Shown here: positions 8,151 through 17,390 of the stretch, one piece after another
Layout: every line of letters starts with the position of its first letter
Numbering within the stretch: position 1 is the first letter of the stretch
NCBI GenBank assembly: GCA_002490835.1
Contig: DKUU01000020.1
Location: 6,910-70,909, forward strand
Source: Lachnospiraceae bacterium UBA7196
GTDB lineage: Bacteria > Bacillota > Clostridia > Lachnospirales > Lachnospiraceae
DNA: 64,000 bases
Reading direction: 5' to 3'
The notes under the pieces: generated by a model
Database searches by the model: none
What the model was told of the DNA's origin: nothing
The model's input: only the letters and a program-made list of their open reading frames with translations
Translations under genes and position numbers: made by a program

Positions 8151-9088
8151 TGTTTGAAACGAAGATGCAGGGAGAGATCCGTGAACTTAGACAAAATTTG
8201 CAGACGATTCTGGACGAGGATGGCGGCGGACGGGTGACGGTCTTCACGGAAAATAGAGAGCTGAAAGAGCTGGCGGCGCAGATCAACCGCCTTCTGGAAG
8301 AAAAGGCGAAGACTGAGGCGGATTTTCGCCGCTCCGAGATCGCTTCCCGCAAGATGCTGTCCAATATTTCCCATGATCTGAAAACGCCCCTGACCGTAAT
8401 CCGGGGTTATCTGGAGATCATGAGGACCAAAGGTGAGGCGGCTTTGGCGGCGCAGGCAGGATTGGGAACACAGGCGGAAGCAGGAATGCAGACAGCATCG
8501 GAAATGCCGGCTGACCTGCAGATGCTTCTAAAGGCTGAAGAAAAGGCTAAGGCTCTGATGGCGCTGATCGACAGCTTTTTTTCATTGGCGAAGCTGGAGG
8601 CGGGAGATACGCAGATTTCGCTTTTCCCGCTGGATGTCTGCGAGCTGTGTCGGGAGAGCGTGCTTGATTTCTATGAGATGCTGACGGCGGCGGACTTTCA
8701 GGTGGAGGTCGGGCTGCCGGATGAGGCTGTCCTTGTGCAGGGCAATCGTGAAGCTTTGCAGCGCATCCTCTCCAATCTCATCTCCAATGTGATCCGCTAC
8801 GGTTCGGCGGGTAAGTATCTGGGCGTCTTTTTGAGGACGGACGGGCAGTCGGCATACATCGACGTGGTTGACAAAGGCAAGGGCATCGACAGTGCGTTTG
8901 CCAAGAGCGTGTTTGAAAGGCTTTTTACCATGGAGGATTCCCGCAGCCGCAGCGTGCAGGGCAACGGCCTTGGGCTGACGATCGCCAAGAGGCTGGCGGA
9001 GCAGATGGGCGGGGAACTGACGCTTAAGAGTAAGCCGCATGTGCGGACGGTCTTTACGGTAAAATTGAATCGCGAAAGAAATTTGTAA
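8150..9088 (+). CDS. Sensor histidine kinase without membrane segments
   Basis: A 312-residue kinase. A short coiled N-terminus (about 1-65) leads into HisKA with the phospho-acceptor His75 in NISHDLKTPL, then an HATPase domain with N, G1 (DKGKGID) and G2 (GNGLGLTIA) boxes. I see no hydrophobic segment or sensor domain, so it is cytoplasmic. As in other kinases of this layout it may sense through the neighbouring ABC transporter, which is inference. The start ATG 8150 overlaps the regulator stop and has AGGAG 7 bases upstream. A low-complexity Ala/Gln/Glu insertion (about 100-125) lies between the two kinase subdomains. Confidence 0.87.
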   Translation: MFETKMQGEIRELRQNLQTILDEDGGGRVTVFTENRELKELAAQINRLLEEKAKTEADFRRSEIASRKMLSNISHDLKTPLTVIRGYLEIMRTKGEAALAAQAGLGTQAEAGMQTASEMPADLQMLLKAEEKAKALMALIDSFFSLAKLEAGDTQISLFPLDVCELCRESVLDFYEMLTAADFQVEVGLPDEAVLVQGNREALQRILSNLISNVIRYGSAGKYLGVFLRTDGQSAYIDVVDKGKGIDSAFAKSVFERLFTMEDSRSRSVQGNGLGLTIAKRLAEQMGGELTLKSKPHVRTVFTVKLNRERNL

Positions 9089-9127
9089 GAATTAGGCAAG
9101 AGTTTTGAAAATCGCAGCCGCTACAAT
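9087..9127 (+). promoter_or_regulatory. Predicted response-regulator site and promoter of the ABC operon
   Basis: AAGAATT (9087-9093) and AAGAGTT (9098-9104) are direct repeats 11 bases apart, the spacing bound by OmpR-family dimers. They take the place of a -35 box upstream of TACAAT (9122-9127); no good -35 hexamer is present. This is the layout of an activator-dependent promoter for the ABC genes, presumably controlled by the regulator at 7440-8150. Confidence 0.5.
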
Positions 9128-9181
9128 AGGTGACAGTCGATCGGATCAAGAACTTTCGAGCGACAGAAAGGAGGCAGCGAA

Positions 9182-10105
9182 ATGTCCTATATTTTACAGA
9201 CCAGCCGTCTGACCAAGACCATTGGCGGCAAAGAGCTGGTAAGAGACGTGGATATCCACGTGAAAAAGGGTGAGATTTACGGGTTTCTGGGGCCGAACGG
9301 CGCGGGCAAGACCACGGTCATGAAGATGGTCATGAACCTCTGGAAGCCGACACAAGGGGTCATCGAGCTTTTCGGAAAGCCGCTTACGCCGCAGTCGTAC
9401 GAGGTGTTCAGGCGGATCGGCAGCATCATTGAATTTCCTACATTTTACGAGCATATGACGGGGTTTGAGAATTTGCGGATGCACTGTGAGTACATGGGCT
9501 ATTATCAGCACGGGAGCGTGGATAAGGCGCTGGAGATGCTGCATCTGACGGAGGCGGCGAAAAAGCCGGTGAAGAATTATTCGCTGGGTATGAAGGAGCG
9601 TCTGGGAATTGCCAGAGCAATATTATGCAAACCAGAATTACTGATCCTTGATGAGCCGACCAACGGCCTTGATCCGGCAGGCATGAAACAGATCCGCGAA
9701 CTGCTGCGGACGCTGTGTACGGAGCAGGGGACGACGATTTTGGTATCTTCGCATATTCTTTCGGAGATCGAGAGCATGGCGGACACGATTGGCATCATAC
9801 ATCAGGGCAGGATGAGAAAGGAGATCGGCTTAAAAGAGATCGAGGAGATGAGTCTTGCCTATATGGAATTGACGGTGCAGAATCCGGAACGGGCGGCCTA
9901 TGTGCTGGCCGATCAGCTGGGACTTAGTAATTTTAAGGTGCTCGACGGGGGAATAATCCGCATTTATGACAATCGTGTCACAATAGAGGAGATCGCGAAA
10001 GTGCTGGCGATAAACGAGGTGGCAGTGACGTCACTGGGGAGAAAGGCGGAGACGCTGGAGGATTATTTCTTGAAATTAACTGGGGAGGTGAAGGCGGATG
10101 CTTAA
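9182..10105 (+). CDS. ABC transporter ATP-binding protein (BcrA/lantibiotic-type)
   Basis: A 307-residue ATPase with Walker A GPNGAGKTT (about residue 40), the Q-loop region, signature YSLGMKERLGIA, Walker B LLILDEPTNGLD and the switch His in SSHILSE. The roughly 90-residue C-terminal extension is typical of BcrA/SpaF/NisF-type exporters that remove peptide antibiotics from the membrane. AAAGGAGG lies 8 bases before the ATG. It overlaps the permease gene by 8 bases. With the upstream two-component system it forms a self-contained resistance module; the actual substrate is unknown. Confidence 0.9.
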   Translation: MSYILQTSRLTKTIGGKELVRDVDIHVKKGEIYGFLGPNGAGKTTVMKMVMNLWKPTQGVIELFGKPLTPQSYEVFRRIGSIIEFPTFYEHMTGFENLRMHCEYMGYYQHGSVDKALEMLHLTEAAKKPVKNYSLGMKERLGIARAILCKPELLILDEPTNGLDPAGMKQIRELLRTLCTEQGTTILVSSHILSEIESMADTIGIIHQGRMRKEIGLKEIEEMSLAYMELTVQNPERAAYVLADQLGLSNFKVLDGGIIRIYDNRVTIEEIAKVLAINEVAVTSLGRKAETLEDYFLKLTGEVKADA

Positions 10106-10787
10106 ATTAATCAGATTAGAATGGAAGAAAAATAATATCGGGAAACAAATCCGCATCGCGGTGATCACGACGGCGGTCCTCATGTTGTTCATGCTGATGA
10201 CGGCGCGGGAACTGGAGACGACGGAAACGCTGGAGGCGTACGGAAAAAGTATGCTGGACGCTTCCGTGGCGCTGTTTGTCCATATGTCGTACATGGTCTT
10301 TACGGGGGTGATGATTGCAGGCTACATCGTGGGCGCCTACGAAAAGAAGACGATCAACCTGATGTTTTCTTATCCGATCAGCCGCGCGAAGATCATTTTG
10401 GCAAAGGTTTTGGCAGTGTGGATCTTTGATTTTGTGGCGATGGTGATAAGTAAGGCCCTGCTTTACGCGGGATTGCTCCTGACGAAGTCTGTTACGGGCA
10501 TCAATGCAGAGGGGCTTTTGATCGGGGAGCCGTCGTTTTGGCTGGACGCCGTCCTCTCTTCGGCAGCCATGGTGAGCATCAGCTTTATCGCCCTGCCCAT
10601 CGGCATGAAAATGAAGTCGTCAAAGGCGGCGATCGTCGCGGCGGTCATTATCGTCTGTTTTACGCAGGGGCAGATCGGATCGGTGACGTTAGTCAATAAT
10701 ATGACCTTTTACGCCGTCCTGTTCGCGGTGGCCGTGGCGAGCGTGTGGCTGTCGGTGCGGCGGGTGGAAGTGCGGGATGTGATGTAG
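10098..10787 (+). CDS. ABC-2 type permease
   Basis: A 229-residue integral membrane protein with about six hydrophobic segments (about 20-38, 56-82, 105-130, 150-175, 178-197, 205-222), lying directly behind and overlapping its ATPase gene. It is the shape of a BcrB/NisE-like permease subunit. Only one permease gene is present, where lantibiotic immunity systems often have two, so it should act as a homodimer. GGGAGGTG precedes the ATG. Confidence 0.82.
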   Translation: MLKLIRLEWKKNNIGKQIRIAVITTAVLMLFMLMTARELETTETLEAYGKSMLDASVALFVHMSYMVFTGVMIAGYIVGAYEKKTINLMFSYPISRAKIILAKVLAVWIFDFVAMVISKALLYAGLLLTKSVTGINAEGLLIGEPSFWLDAVLSSAAMVSISFIALPIGMKMKSSKAAIVAAVIIVCFTQGQIGSVTLVNNMTFYAVLFAVAVASVWLSVRRVEVRDVM

Positions 10788-10846
10788 AGATGTGGCGGTC
10801 TTTAAGGAAATTGTGCGCAGGATCGATGGAATCTGCCCGGATGTGT

Positions 10847-10875
10847 TTGACGGCTTCTTCCCGACAGTTTATAAT
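10847..10875 (+). promoter_or_regulatory. Predicted dnaE promoter
   Basis: TTGACG (10847-10852) and TATAAT (10870-10875) are separated by 17 bases in the gap before dnaE, giving a leader of about 55 bases. Confidence 0.6.
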
Positions 10876-10938
10876 GATTAAGTCAATAGAAATCATGATT
10901 TAAGACAGCTGCACACGAGATTCGGGAAGGATACCAAC

Positions 10939-13900
10939 ATGGCGTTTGCACATCTGCATGTCCACACGGAGTTCAGTCTTTTGGACGGTTCCAACAAAAT
11001 AAAAGAGTACGTAAGGTACGTGAAAGAGCTGGGGATGGACAGCGCTGCGATCACGGATCACGGCGTGATGTACGGCGTCGTCGATTTTTATAAGGCGGCG
11101 AAGGAGGCGGGGATCAATCCTGTCATCGGCTGTGAGGTCTATGTGGCGCCGCACTCCCGCTTTGACAGGGAACTGACCGGCGGCGAGGACCGCTATTATC
11201 ATCTGGTTCTCCTTGCAGAAAATAACACGGGTTATGCTAATCTGGTAAAGATCGTCAGCAAGGGCTTTACGGAGGGCTATTATTACAGGCCGCGCGTGGA
11301 CTTTGAGGTGCTGGAGCAGTATCACGAGGGCATTATCGCGCTCTCGGCCTGTCTGGCGGGGGAAGTGCCCCGCTATATTCAAAAAGGTCTGGTGGAGGAG
11401 GCGAAGAAAGCCGCCTTAAAGTATCAGGCCGTTTTTGGCAAAGATAATTATTTTCTGGAATTGCAGGATCACGGGATCCCGGCGCAGCAGTCGGTCAATT
11501 CCGTGCTTCTTCGCATGAGTAAGGAATTAGACATTCCTCTTGTGGCCACCAACGACGTACACTATACTTACGCGGAAGACGCCCAGCCCCATGATGTCCT
11601 GCTCTGCCTGCAGACGGGAAAGAAGGTGGCGGATGAGGACCGCATGCGCTACGAGGGCGGACAGTATTACGTGAAGAGCGAGGAGGAGATGAAGGGGCTG
11701 TTCCCCTATGCGTGGGAGGCGGTGGAAAATACCCAGCGGATCGCCGACCGCTGTCATGTGGAGATCGAGTTCGGGCATTACAAGGTGCCGCATTATGACG
11801 CACCGGAGGGTTACGATTCTTGGAGTTATCTGAATAAACTGTGTCAGGACGGGATGAAGGAGCGCTATCCAAAGGACGACGGTACGCTGCAAAAACGTCT
11901 GGCTTATGAACTTGATACCATTAAAAATATGGGTTTTGTGGACTATTTCCTGATCGTGTGGGACTATATCAATTTTTGTCGCGAAAACGGGATCGCTGTG
12001 GGGCCGGGCAGGGGTTCGGCGGCGGGCAGCATCGTATCCTATTGCCTGAAAATAACCAACATCGACCCGATCAAATACAGTCTGCTGTTCGAAAGGTTTT
12101 TGAATCCCGAGCGCGTCTCCATGCCGGATATCGACGTGGATTTCTGCTTTGAGAGAAGACAGGAAGTGATTGACTATGTTGGTCAAAAATACGGCAGCGA
12201 CAGGGTGGTACAGATCGTCACCTTCGGTACGATGGCGGCTAAGGGTGTGATCCGCGACGTGGGCAGGGTGATGGATCTGCCATATGCCTATGTGGACCGG
12301 CTCGCGAAGATGATACCGCTTGAACAGAATCAGGGGGTTTCCATCGACCGGGCGTTAGAAATGAATCCGGAGTTTAAGAGCCTCTATGAGGAGGACGAGC
12401 AGGTACACGGCCTGATCGATATGTGCAGAAGGCTGGAGGGACTGCCCAGACACACGTCCATGCACGCGGCGGGCGTGGTGATCTGTCCGGAGTCGGCGGA
12501 TGAGTTTGTCCCGCTCTCCCGCGGGTCCGACGGCTCTATCACTACCCAGTTTCCGATGACGACCATCGAGGAGCTGGGGCTTCTGAAAATGGACTTTCTG
12601 GGGCTTAGGACCCTGACGGTGATCCAGAGTGCGGTGCGTCTGGTGGAGGAGAGCAAGGGAATCGTCATTGACATTGATAATATTGACTACGATGACAAGG
12701 CGGTGCTGGCCTCTCTGGGAACAGGGCGGACGGACGGCGTATTTCAGTTGGAGAGCGGCGGCATGAAGAGCTTTATGAAGGAGCTAAAGCCGCAGAGTCT
12801 TGAGGATGTGATCGCGGGCATCTCCCTCTACCGGCCGGGGCCGATGGATTTTATTCCCAAATATATCAAGGGCAAGAACCATCCGGAGACCGTGACCTAC
12901 GACTGCCCGCAGTTAGAGCCGATTTTAGCGCCCACTTACGGCTGTATCGTGTATCAGGAACAGGTGATGCAGATCGTGAGAGAACTCGGCGGCTACACCA
13001 TGGGCCGCAGCGATCTGGTGCGCCGTGCGATGAGTAAGAAAAAGCAGTACGTGATGGAGCAGGAGCGGAAGAATTTCACTTACGGAAATCCCGAGGAGGG
13101 CGTGCCGGGCTGCGTGGCCAACGGCATCGACGCGCAGGTGGCGGATCACATTTACGATACGATGATGGATTTTGCCAAGTACGCCTTCAATAAGTCGCAC
13201 GCAGCCTGCTATGCGGTGGTAGCCTACCAGACAGCCTATCTGAAATATTATCATCCCGTGGAGTTTATGGCGGCCCTGATGACTTCCGTGATCGACAATC
13301 CCAGTAAAGTGGCGGAGTATATCATGACCAGCCGCTCTATGGGGATCCAGATCCTGCCCCCTGACATCAACGTGGGCGCGAACGGCTTTTCTGTTTCGGG
13401 CGGACAGATCCGCTATGCCCTCTCCGCGATCAAGAGCGTGGGGCGGCCCGTGATCGATGCGGTGGTGGCGGAGCGCGAGGCCAGAGGACCTTTCCGGAAT
13501 CTGGGTGATTTCGTGACCCGCGTGACGGACCGTGATATGAATAAACGCATTATCGAGCACTTCATCAAGGCGGGCGCTATGGACAGTCTGGGCGGGACGC
13601 GCAAGCAGCTTTTAAGCGTCTACCTGCAAGTGGTTGACGGCATTCAGCAGAACCGCAAGAACAATCTGGCGGGGCAGATTTCCCTCTTTGATATCGCGGA
13701 TGAAGAGGAGAAGGCGGATTTTAAGGTGACCCTGCCCGATGTGGGAGAATATTCGAAAGAGATGAGGCTGGCCTTTGAGAAGGAGGTGCTGGGCATCTAC
13801 ATCAGCGGTCATCCTCTGGAAGAATATCAGGAACTTTGGAAGAAGCATATCACCAATACGACGGCGGATTTTGTCTGGAACGAGGAGACGAACGACACCC

Positions 13901-14394
13901 GCGTGCAGGATGGCGCAAAAGTCACGATTGGCGGCATGATCGCGGAGAAGAAGATCAAGTATACGAAAAGCGAGAAGGTCATGGCCTTTTTGCAGGTGGA
14001 GGATCTGGTCGGCTCTGTGGAAGTAATCGTATTCCCGAAAGATTATGAACGGTACGGAAACAGCATCGTGGAGGATGGAAAAGTCTTTGTCAAAGGACGC
14101 GCCTCTGTGGAAGAAGATAAGGACGCGAAACTGGTCTGCGAACAGATCACGCCCTTCGAGCAGGTGCCAAGGAAGCTGTGGATCAAATTTCCCACCAAAG
14201 AGGCTTACGAGCAGAATCGGGACACGCTTTTTGGGATTCTGCGGGGGGAAGAAGGAAAGGACAGCGTGGTGATCTATGTGGAGAACCCGAAGGCTATGAA
14301 TCCGCTGTCCGCGAATTGGAATGTGGACGCGAACGGGCTGCTGGTGGAGAGGCTTCAGAAGGCGTTCGGGGAGGGGAATGTGAAAGTGGTGTAA
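10939..14394 (+). CDS. dnaE: DNA polymerase III subunit alpha, DnaE type
   Basis: A 1151-residue replicative polymerase of normal length. The N-terminal PHP domain starts AHLHVHTEFSLLDG and keeps its His-rich metal site. The polymerase core contains GPGRGSAAGSIVSYCL and the catalytic Asp motif PDIDVDF, followed by YRPGPMDFIP. The helix-hairpin-helix region and a C-terminal OB fold (about 985-1070) are present, and there is no 3'-5' exonuclease insertion, so it is DnaE rather than PolC. In Firmicutes this enzyme extends primers on the lagging strand alongside PolC. GGGAAGG lies 8 bases before the ATG. It is transcribed alone or with pfkA, 98 bases downstream. Confidence 0.97.
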   Translation: MAFAHLHVHTEFSLLDGSNKIKEYVRYVKELGMDSAAITDHGVMYGVVDFYKAAKEAGINPVIGCEVYVAPHSRFDRELTGGEDRYYHLVLLAENNTGYANLVKIVSKGFTEGYYYRPRVDFEVLEQYHEGIIALSACLAGEVPRYIQKGLVEEAKKAALKYQAVFGKDNYFLELQDHGIPAQQSVNSVLLRMSKELDIPLVATNDVHYTYAEDAQPHDVLLCLQTGKKVADEDRMRYEGGQYYVKSEEEMKGLFPYAWEAVENTQRIADRCHVEIEFGHYKVPHYDAPEGYDSWSYLNKLCQDGMKERYPKDDGTLQKRLAYELDTIKNMGFVDYFLIVWDYINFCRENGIAVGPGRGSAAGSIVSYCLKITNIDPIKYSLLFERFLNPERVSMPDIDVDFCFERRQEVIDYVGQKYGSDRVVQIVTFGTMAAKGVIRDVGRVMDLPYAYVDRLAKMIPLEQNQGVSIDRALEMNPEFKSLYEEDEQVHGLIDMCRRLEGLPRHTSMHAAGVVICPESADEFVPLSRGSDGSITTQFPMTTIEELGLLKMDFLGLRTLTVIQSAVRLVEESKGIVIDIDNIDYDDKAVLASLGTGRTDGVFQLESGGMKSFMKELKPQSLEDVIAGISLYRPGPMDFIPKYIKGKNHPETVTYDCPQLEPILAPTYGCIVYQEQVMQIVRELGGYTMGRSDLVRRAMSKKKQYVMEQERKNFTYGNPEEGVPGCVANGIDAQVADHIYDTMMDFAKYAFNKSHAACYAVVAYQTAYLKYYHPVEFMAALMTSVIDNPSKVAEYIMTSRSMGIQILPPDINVGANGFSVSGGQIRYALSAIKSVGRPVIDAVVAEREARGPFRNLGDFVTRVTDRDMNKRIIEHFIKAGAMDSLGGTRKQLLSVYLQVVDGIQQNRKNNLAGQISLFDIADEEEKADFKVTLPDVGEYSKEMRLAFEKEVLGIYISGHPLEEYQELWKKHITNTTADFVWNEETNDTRVQDGAKVTIGGMIAEKKIKYTKSEKVMAFLQVEDLVGSVEVIVFPKDYERYGNSIVEDGKVFVKGRASVEEDKDAKLVCEQITPFEQVPRKLWIKFPTKEAYEQNRDTLFGILRGEEGKDSVVIYVENPKAMNPLSANWNVDANGLLVERLQKAFGEGNVKVV

Positions 14395-14399
14395 AAATA

Positions 14400-14428
14400 T
14401 TGAAAAAGCAATAATAATAGAGTAAAAT
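14400..14428 (+). promoter_or_regulatory. Predicted pfkA promoter
   Basis: TTGAAA (14400-14405) and TAAAAT (14423-14428) with a 17-base spacer lie in the gap between dnaE and pfkA and should start transcription of pfkA and the downstream methyltransferase gene. Confidence 0.55.
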
Positions 14429-14492
14429 AAAGGAGTAAAATTTTGTCTATGGGCAGGTACGTCCGGCGGGGCAGAAAGGTATGGGATACGGT

Positions 14493-15461
14493 ATGGCGAA
14501 GCAGATTAAGACGATCGGCGTTCTGACAAGCGGCGGCGACGCGCCGGGTATGAATGCGGCGATCCGCGCGGTGGTCAGAAAGGGGATTGACAACGGCGTT
14601 AAAGTCAAGGGGATCAAGAAGGGATATCAGGGTCTTCTAAACGAAGAGATCATAGATATGGAAAAATGGACGGTGTCGGATACGATCCAGCGGGGCGGCA
14701 CGATCCTTGGTACGGCGCGCTGCCATGAATTTCGCACCGAGGAGGGTCAGCAGAAGGGGGCTGATATCTGCCACAAGCATGGAATCGACGGTCTGGTAGT
14801 CATCGGCGGCGACGGTTCTTACCGGGGCGCACAGGCCCTGTCCAGACACGGGATCAATACCATCGGCATACCGGGAACCATTGATTTGGATATCGCCTGC
14901 ACGGAGTACACCATCGGCTTTGACACGGCTATCAATACCGCGATGCAGGCTATCGATAAGGTGCGTGATACCTCGTCTTCCCATGAGCGCTGCAGTATCA
15001 TCGAGGTCATGGGCAGGAATGCGGGTTATATCGCGTTGTGGTGCGGTATCTCCAACGGCGCGGAGGATATCCTGCTTCCGGAAAAATACGATTTTAATGA
15101 GCAGCAGATCATCAACAATATCATTGCCAACAGGAAGCGCGGCAAGACCCACCACCTGATCATCAACGCGGAGGGCATCGGGCATTCCACTTCCATGGCG
15201 AGAAGGATCGAGGCGGCGACGGGCATCGAGACCAGAGCCACGATTTTAGGTTACATGCAGCGCGGCGGTTCGCCCACCTGTAAAGACCGCTATTATGCTT
15301 CGATCATGGGCTGCTATGCGGCGGACATTCTCTGTGAGGGTAAGACGAACCGCGTAGTCGGCTACCAGCACGGCGAGTTTTTGGATTTCGACATCGAGGA
15401 AGCGCTCAATATGGAGAAGGGGATACCGGATTATCCCTACGAGATGTCGAAGATTTTATGA
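14493..15461 (+). CDS. pfkA: 6-phosphofructokinase
   Basis: A 322-residue glycolytic kinase that phosphorylates fructose 6-phosphate. It begins MAKQIKTIGVLTSGGDAPGM with the ATP-binding GG motif; GGDGS marks an ATP-dependent rather than PPi-dependent enzyme. The catalytic loop reads PGTIDLDIACTE instead of the usual TIDND: both aspartates remain but the Asn between them is Leu. MGRNAGY and the GGSPT region near the C-terminus are conserved. I choose ATG 14493; another ATG 12 bases upstream is in frame but is nearly touching the AAAGG site. The gene overlaps the next by 4 bases (ATGA). Confidence 0.95.
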   Translation: MAKQIKTIGVLTSGGDAPGMNAAIRAVVRKGIDNGVKVKGIKKGYQGLLNEEIIDMEKWTVSDTIQRGGTILGTARCHEFRTEEGQQKGADICHKHGIDGLVVIGGDGSYRGAQALSRHGINTIGIPGTIDLDIACTEYTIGFDTAINTAMQAIDKVRDTSSSHERCSIIEVMGRNAGYIALWCGISNGAEDILLPEKYDFNEQQIINNIIANRKRGKTHHLIINAEGIGHSTSMARRIEAATGIETRATILGYMQRGGSPTCKDRYYASIMGCYAADILCEGKTNRVVGYQHGEFLDFDIEEALNMEKGIPDYPYEMSKIL

Positions 15462-16264
15462 TTACCAGTACACACAACAAATTCATCAAAGAGGCCGTGG
15501 CCCTTCTCGCGAAAAAAAAGGAGCGAGACCGGCGCGGTCTCTTTGTGGTGGAAGGCGTGAAGCTGTTTGAGGAAGCGCCGGCGGAGCGGATCGTGCAGGT
15601 GTATCTGGCGCAGAGCTCCGAAAAGGAAATGAACGCGCAGTTTGGGGAAAAGTTAAAAAATCTTCCCTGTGAAGTCGTGACGGACGAGGTGTTTGTAAAG
15701 ATGTCGGATACGGTGACGCCGCAGGGGATCCTTTGTCTGATACGGCAGCAGCACTATAATATAGAAGAAATCCTGCGTGAGCAAAATAAAAAACAACCGT
15801 TATTAATGGTGCTGGAGGACATACAGGATCCGGGCAATCTGGGAACCATCTTTCGCACGGCGGAGGCTGCGGGGGCGGACGGCGTGATCATGAGCAGCAG
15901 GACAGCGGATATCTACAATCCAAAAACCATCCGTTCCACAATGGGTTCCATTTACCGCGTACCCTTTCTATATGTAGATGCGCTTACCCCTGTGATGGAG
16001 AGACTTAGAGAACAGGGCGTGCGCAGCTATGCGGCGCATCTTGCGGGGGAGACGGACTATGATACCAAGGATTACAGGGAGGGCACGGCCTTTTTGATTG
16101 GAAATGAGGGCCGCGGGCTGCGGGAAGAAACGGCAGCGGCTGCAGACGAATGGATCAGGCTTCCTATGGAAGGGAAAGTGGAATCGTTGAACGCTGCGGT
16201 GGCGTCCTCGATCTTATTATATGAAGCCTATCGACAGCGGAAAAAATGCCTTGCAATGAGTTAA
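15458..16264 (+). CDS. TrmH/SpoU-family RNA 2'-O-methyltransferase
   Basis: A 268-residue SPOUT methyltransferase. The N-terminal substrate-binding domain (about 1-100) carries RDRRGLFVVEGVKL, and the SpoU domain has the three motifs EDIQDPGNLGTIFRTAEAAG, FLIGNEGRGL and PMEGKVESLNAAVA, which form the knotted AdoMet site. It should methylate a ribose 2'-OH in rRNA (RlmB/TsnR-like) or tRNA; the target nucleotide cannot be told. It is translationally coupled to pfkA by a 4-base overlap. Confidence 0.92.
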   Translation: MITSTHNKFIKEAVALLAKKKERDRRGLFVVEGVKLFEEAPAERIVQVYLAQSSEKEMNAQFGEKLKNLPCEVVTDEVFVKMSDTVTPQGILCLIRQQHYNIEEILREQNKKQPLLMVLEDIQDPGNLGTIFRTAEAAGADGVIMSSRTADIYNPKTIRSTMGSIYRVPFLYVDALTPVMERLREQGVRSYAAHLAGETDYDTKDYREGTAFLIGNEGRGLREETAAAADEWIRLPMEGKVESLNAAVASSILLYEAYRQRKKCLAMS

Positions 16265-16411
16265 ATCAGGATTTAATTATAAAAATGCAGGCGCGGTCAC
16301 CTTGCGCGAAAGAACGGCAGCATTGCGGGAGAAATGTCGCAAAGTGCCGTAAAATCAAGAAAAATAGCGAGTGTTATCTTGAAAAGCAAGAAGAAAGGGA
16401 GGAGCTTAAAT

Positions 16412-17206
16412 ATGAAAATAGGATTTATCGGGCTGGGGAATATGGCGCGGGCTATCATCGGCGGTATGCTGCGGGAAGGGATTGCCGCGCGGGAGGATAT
16501 CATCGGTTCGGCGAAGACGCAGAAGACGCTTGACGCCGTGCAGAAGGAGTACGGTATCGGTACAGAGTCCGATAACCGTATCGTGGCGAAGGAGGCGGAC
16601 GTTCTCATTCTGGCGGTAAAGCCGCAGTTTTTGGAAGGCGTGATCGCAGAGATCAGGGACGTGGTAAAAGAAGGGACGCTGGTGATCAGCATTGCGGCGG
16701 GTAAGAATCTTTCATGGCTTGCGGAGGCTTTCGGCGGATCGTTTGGGATCGTGCGCTGTATGCCGAACACGCCGGCCCTTGTCGGCGAGGGTTGTACGGG
16801 CGTCTGTGCAAACGACAGGGTGACGGAGGAAGAACTGGCTTACAGCCTGCGGCTGATGGGGAGTTTCGGCAGAGCCAGCCTTGTGGAGGAGCGGCTGATG
16901 GATGCGGTGGGCGCGGTGAGCGGTTCGTCCCCCGCCTACGTGTTCATGTTCATCGAGGCGATGGCGGATGCGGGCGTGGCGGCGGGCATGCCGCGCGCGC
17001 AGGCCTATGAATTTGCGGCGCAGGCAGTCTGCGGCAGCGCAAAGCTCATGCTGGAGACGGGAAAGCATCCCGGCGAACTCAAGGATATGGTCTGTTCTCC
17101 GGGAGGGACTACCATAGAGGGCGTAAAAGTGTTGGAGAAGGCAGGCTTTCGCGGCGCGGTGATGGATGCCCTGCTTGCCGCGGTGGAAAAAACCCGCAGG
17201 TTGTGA
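16412..17206 (+). CDS. proC: Pyrroline-5-carboxylate reductase
   Basis: A 264-residue enzyme that makes L-proline from 1-pyrroline-5-carboxylate with NAD(P)H. The Rossmann start IGFIGLGNMARAIIGGML and the C-terminal signature region (VSGSSPAYVFMFIEA and CSPGGTTIEG) are clear. I start at ATG 16412, preceded by AAAGGGAGG; upstream in-frame codons do not match the family. It stands alone, 147 bases after the methyltransferase gene. Confidence 0.96.
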   Translation: MKIGFIGLGNMARAIIGGMLREGIAAREDIIGSAKTQKTLDAVQKEYGIGTESDNRIVAKEADVLILAVKPQFLEGVIAEIRDVVKEGTLVISIAAGKNLSWLAEAFGGSFGIVRCMPNTPALVGEGCTGVCANDRVTEEELAYSLRLMGSFGRASLVEERLMDAVGAVSGSSPAYVFMFIEAMADAGVAAGMPRAQAYEFAAQAVCGSAKLMLETGKHPGELKDMVCSPGGTTIEGVKVLEKAGFRGAVMDALLAAVEKTRRL

Positions 17207-17281
17207 TTGTCGGAATATCTTGTACCTTGTAAAAAATTAGTAACAAAATATTGATATATTTCAGAGCCAAATTGTATAAAC

Positions 17282-17346
17282 TTGACAAAGAATAGGTGTT
17301 TTGCTAAAATATTCCATACTTAATCAAACTGTAACATTTTTGTAAC
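17282..17346 (+). promoter_or_regulatory. Promoter with WalR-like box before wall hydrolase
   Basis: TTGACA (17282-17287), a 17-base spacer and TAAAAT (17305-17310) make a strong sigma-A promoter. Downstream of its expected start, TGTAAC occurs at 17330-17335 and 17341-17346 with exactly 5 bases between. That fits the WalR (YycF) consensus TGTWAH-N5-TGTWAH. A site at this position would more likely repress than activate. Confidence 0.6.
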
Positions 17347-17390
17347 ATTCTTAATGAGTTTTGAAGGTATGGATCAAGACGGAGGGAGCT

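Noticed and set aside
10790..10938. Short frames between the ABC permease gene and dnaE
   Set aside because: Frames of 30-37 codons lack good ribosome sites and overlap the predicted dnaE promoter.
14443..14492. Short leader frame before pfkA
   Set aside because: A TTG/ATG frame opens after AAGGAG but overlaps pfkA out of frame with arginine-rich nonsense; kept only as a possible quirk.
17207..17281. Terminator after proC
   Set aside because: The region is AT-rich but I find no convincing stem followed by a T-run.
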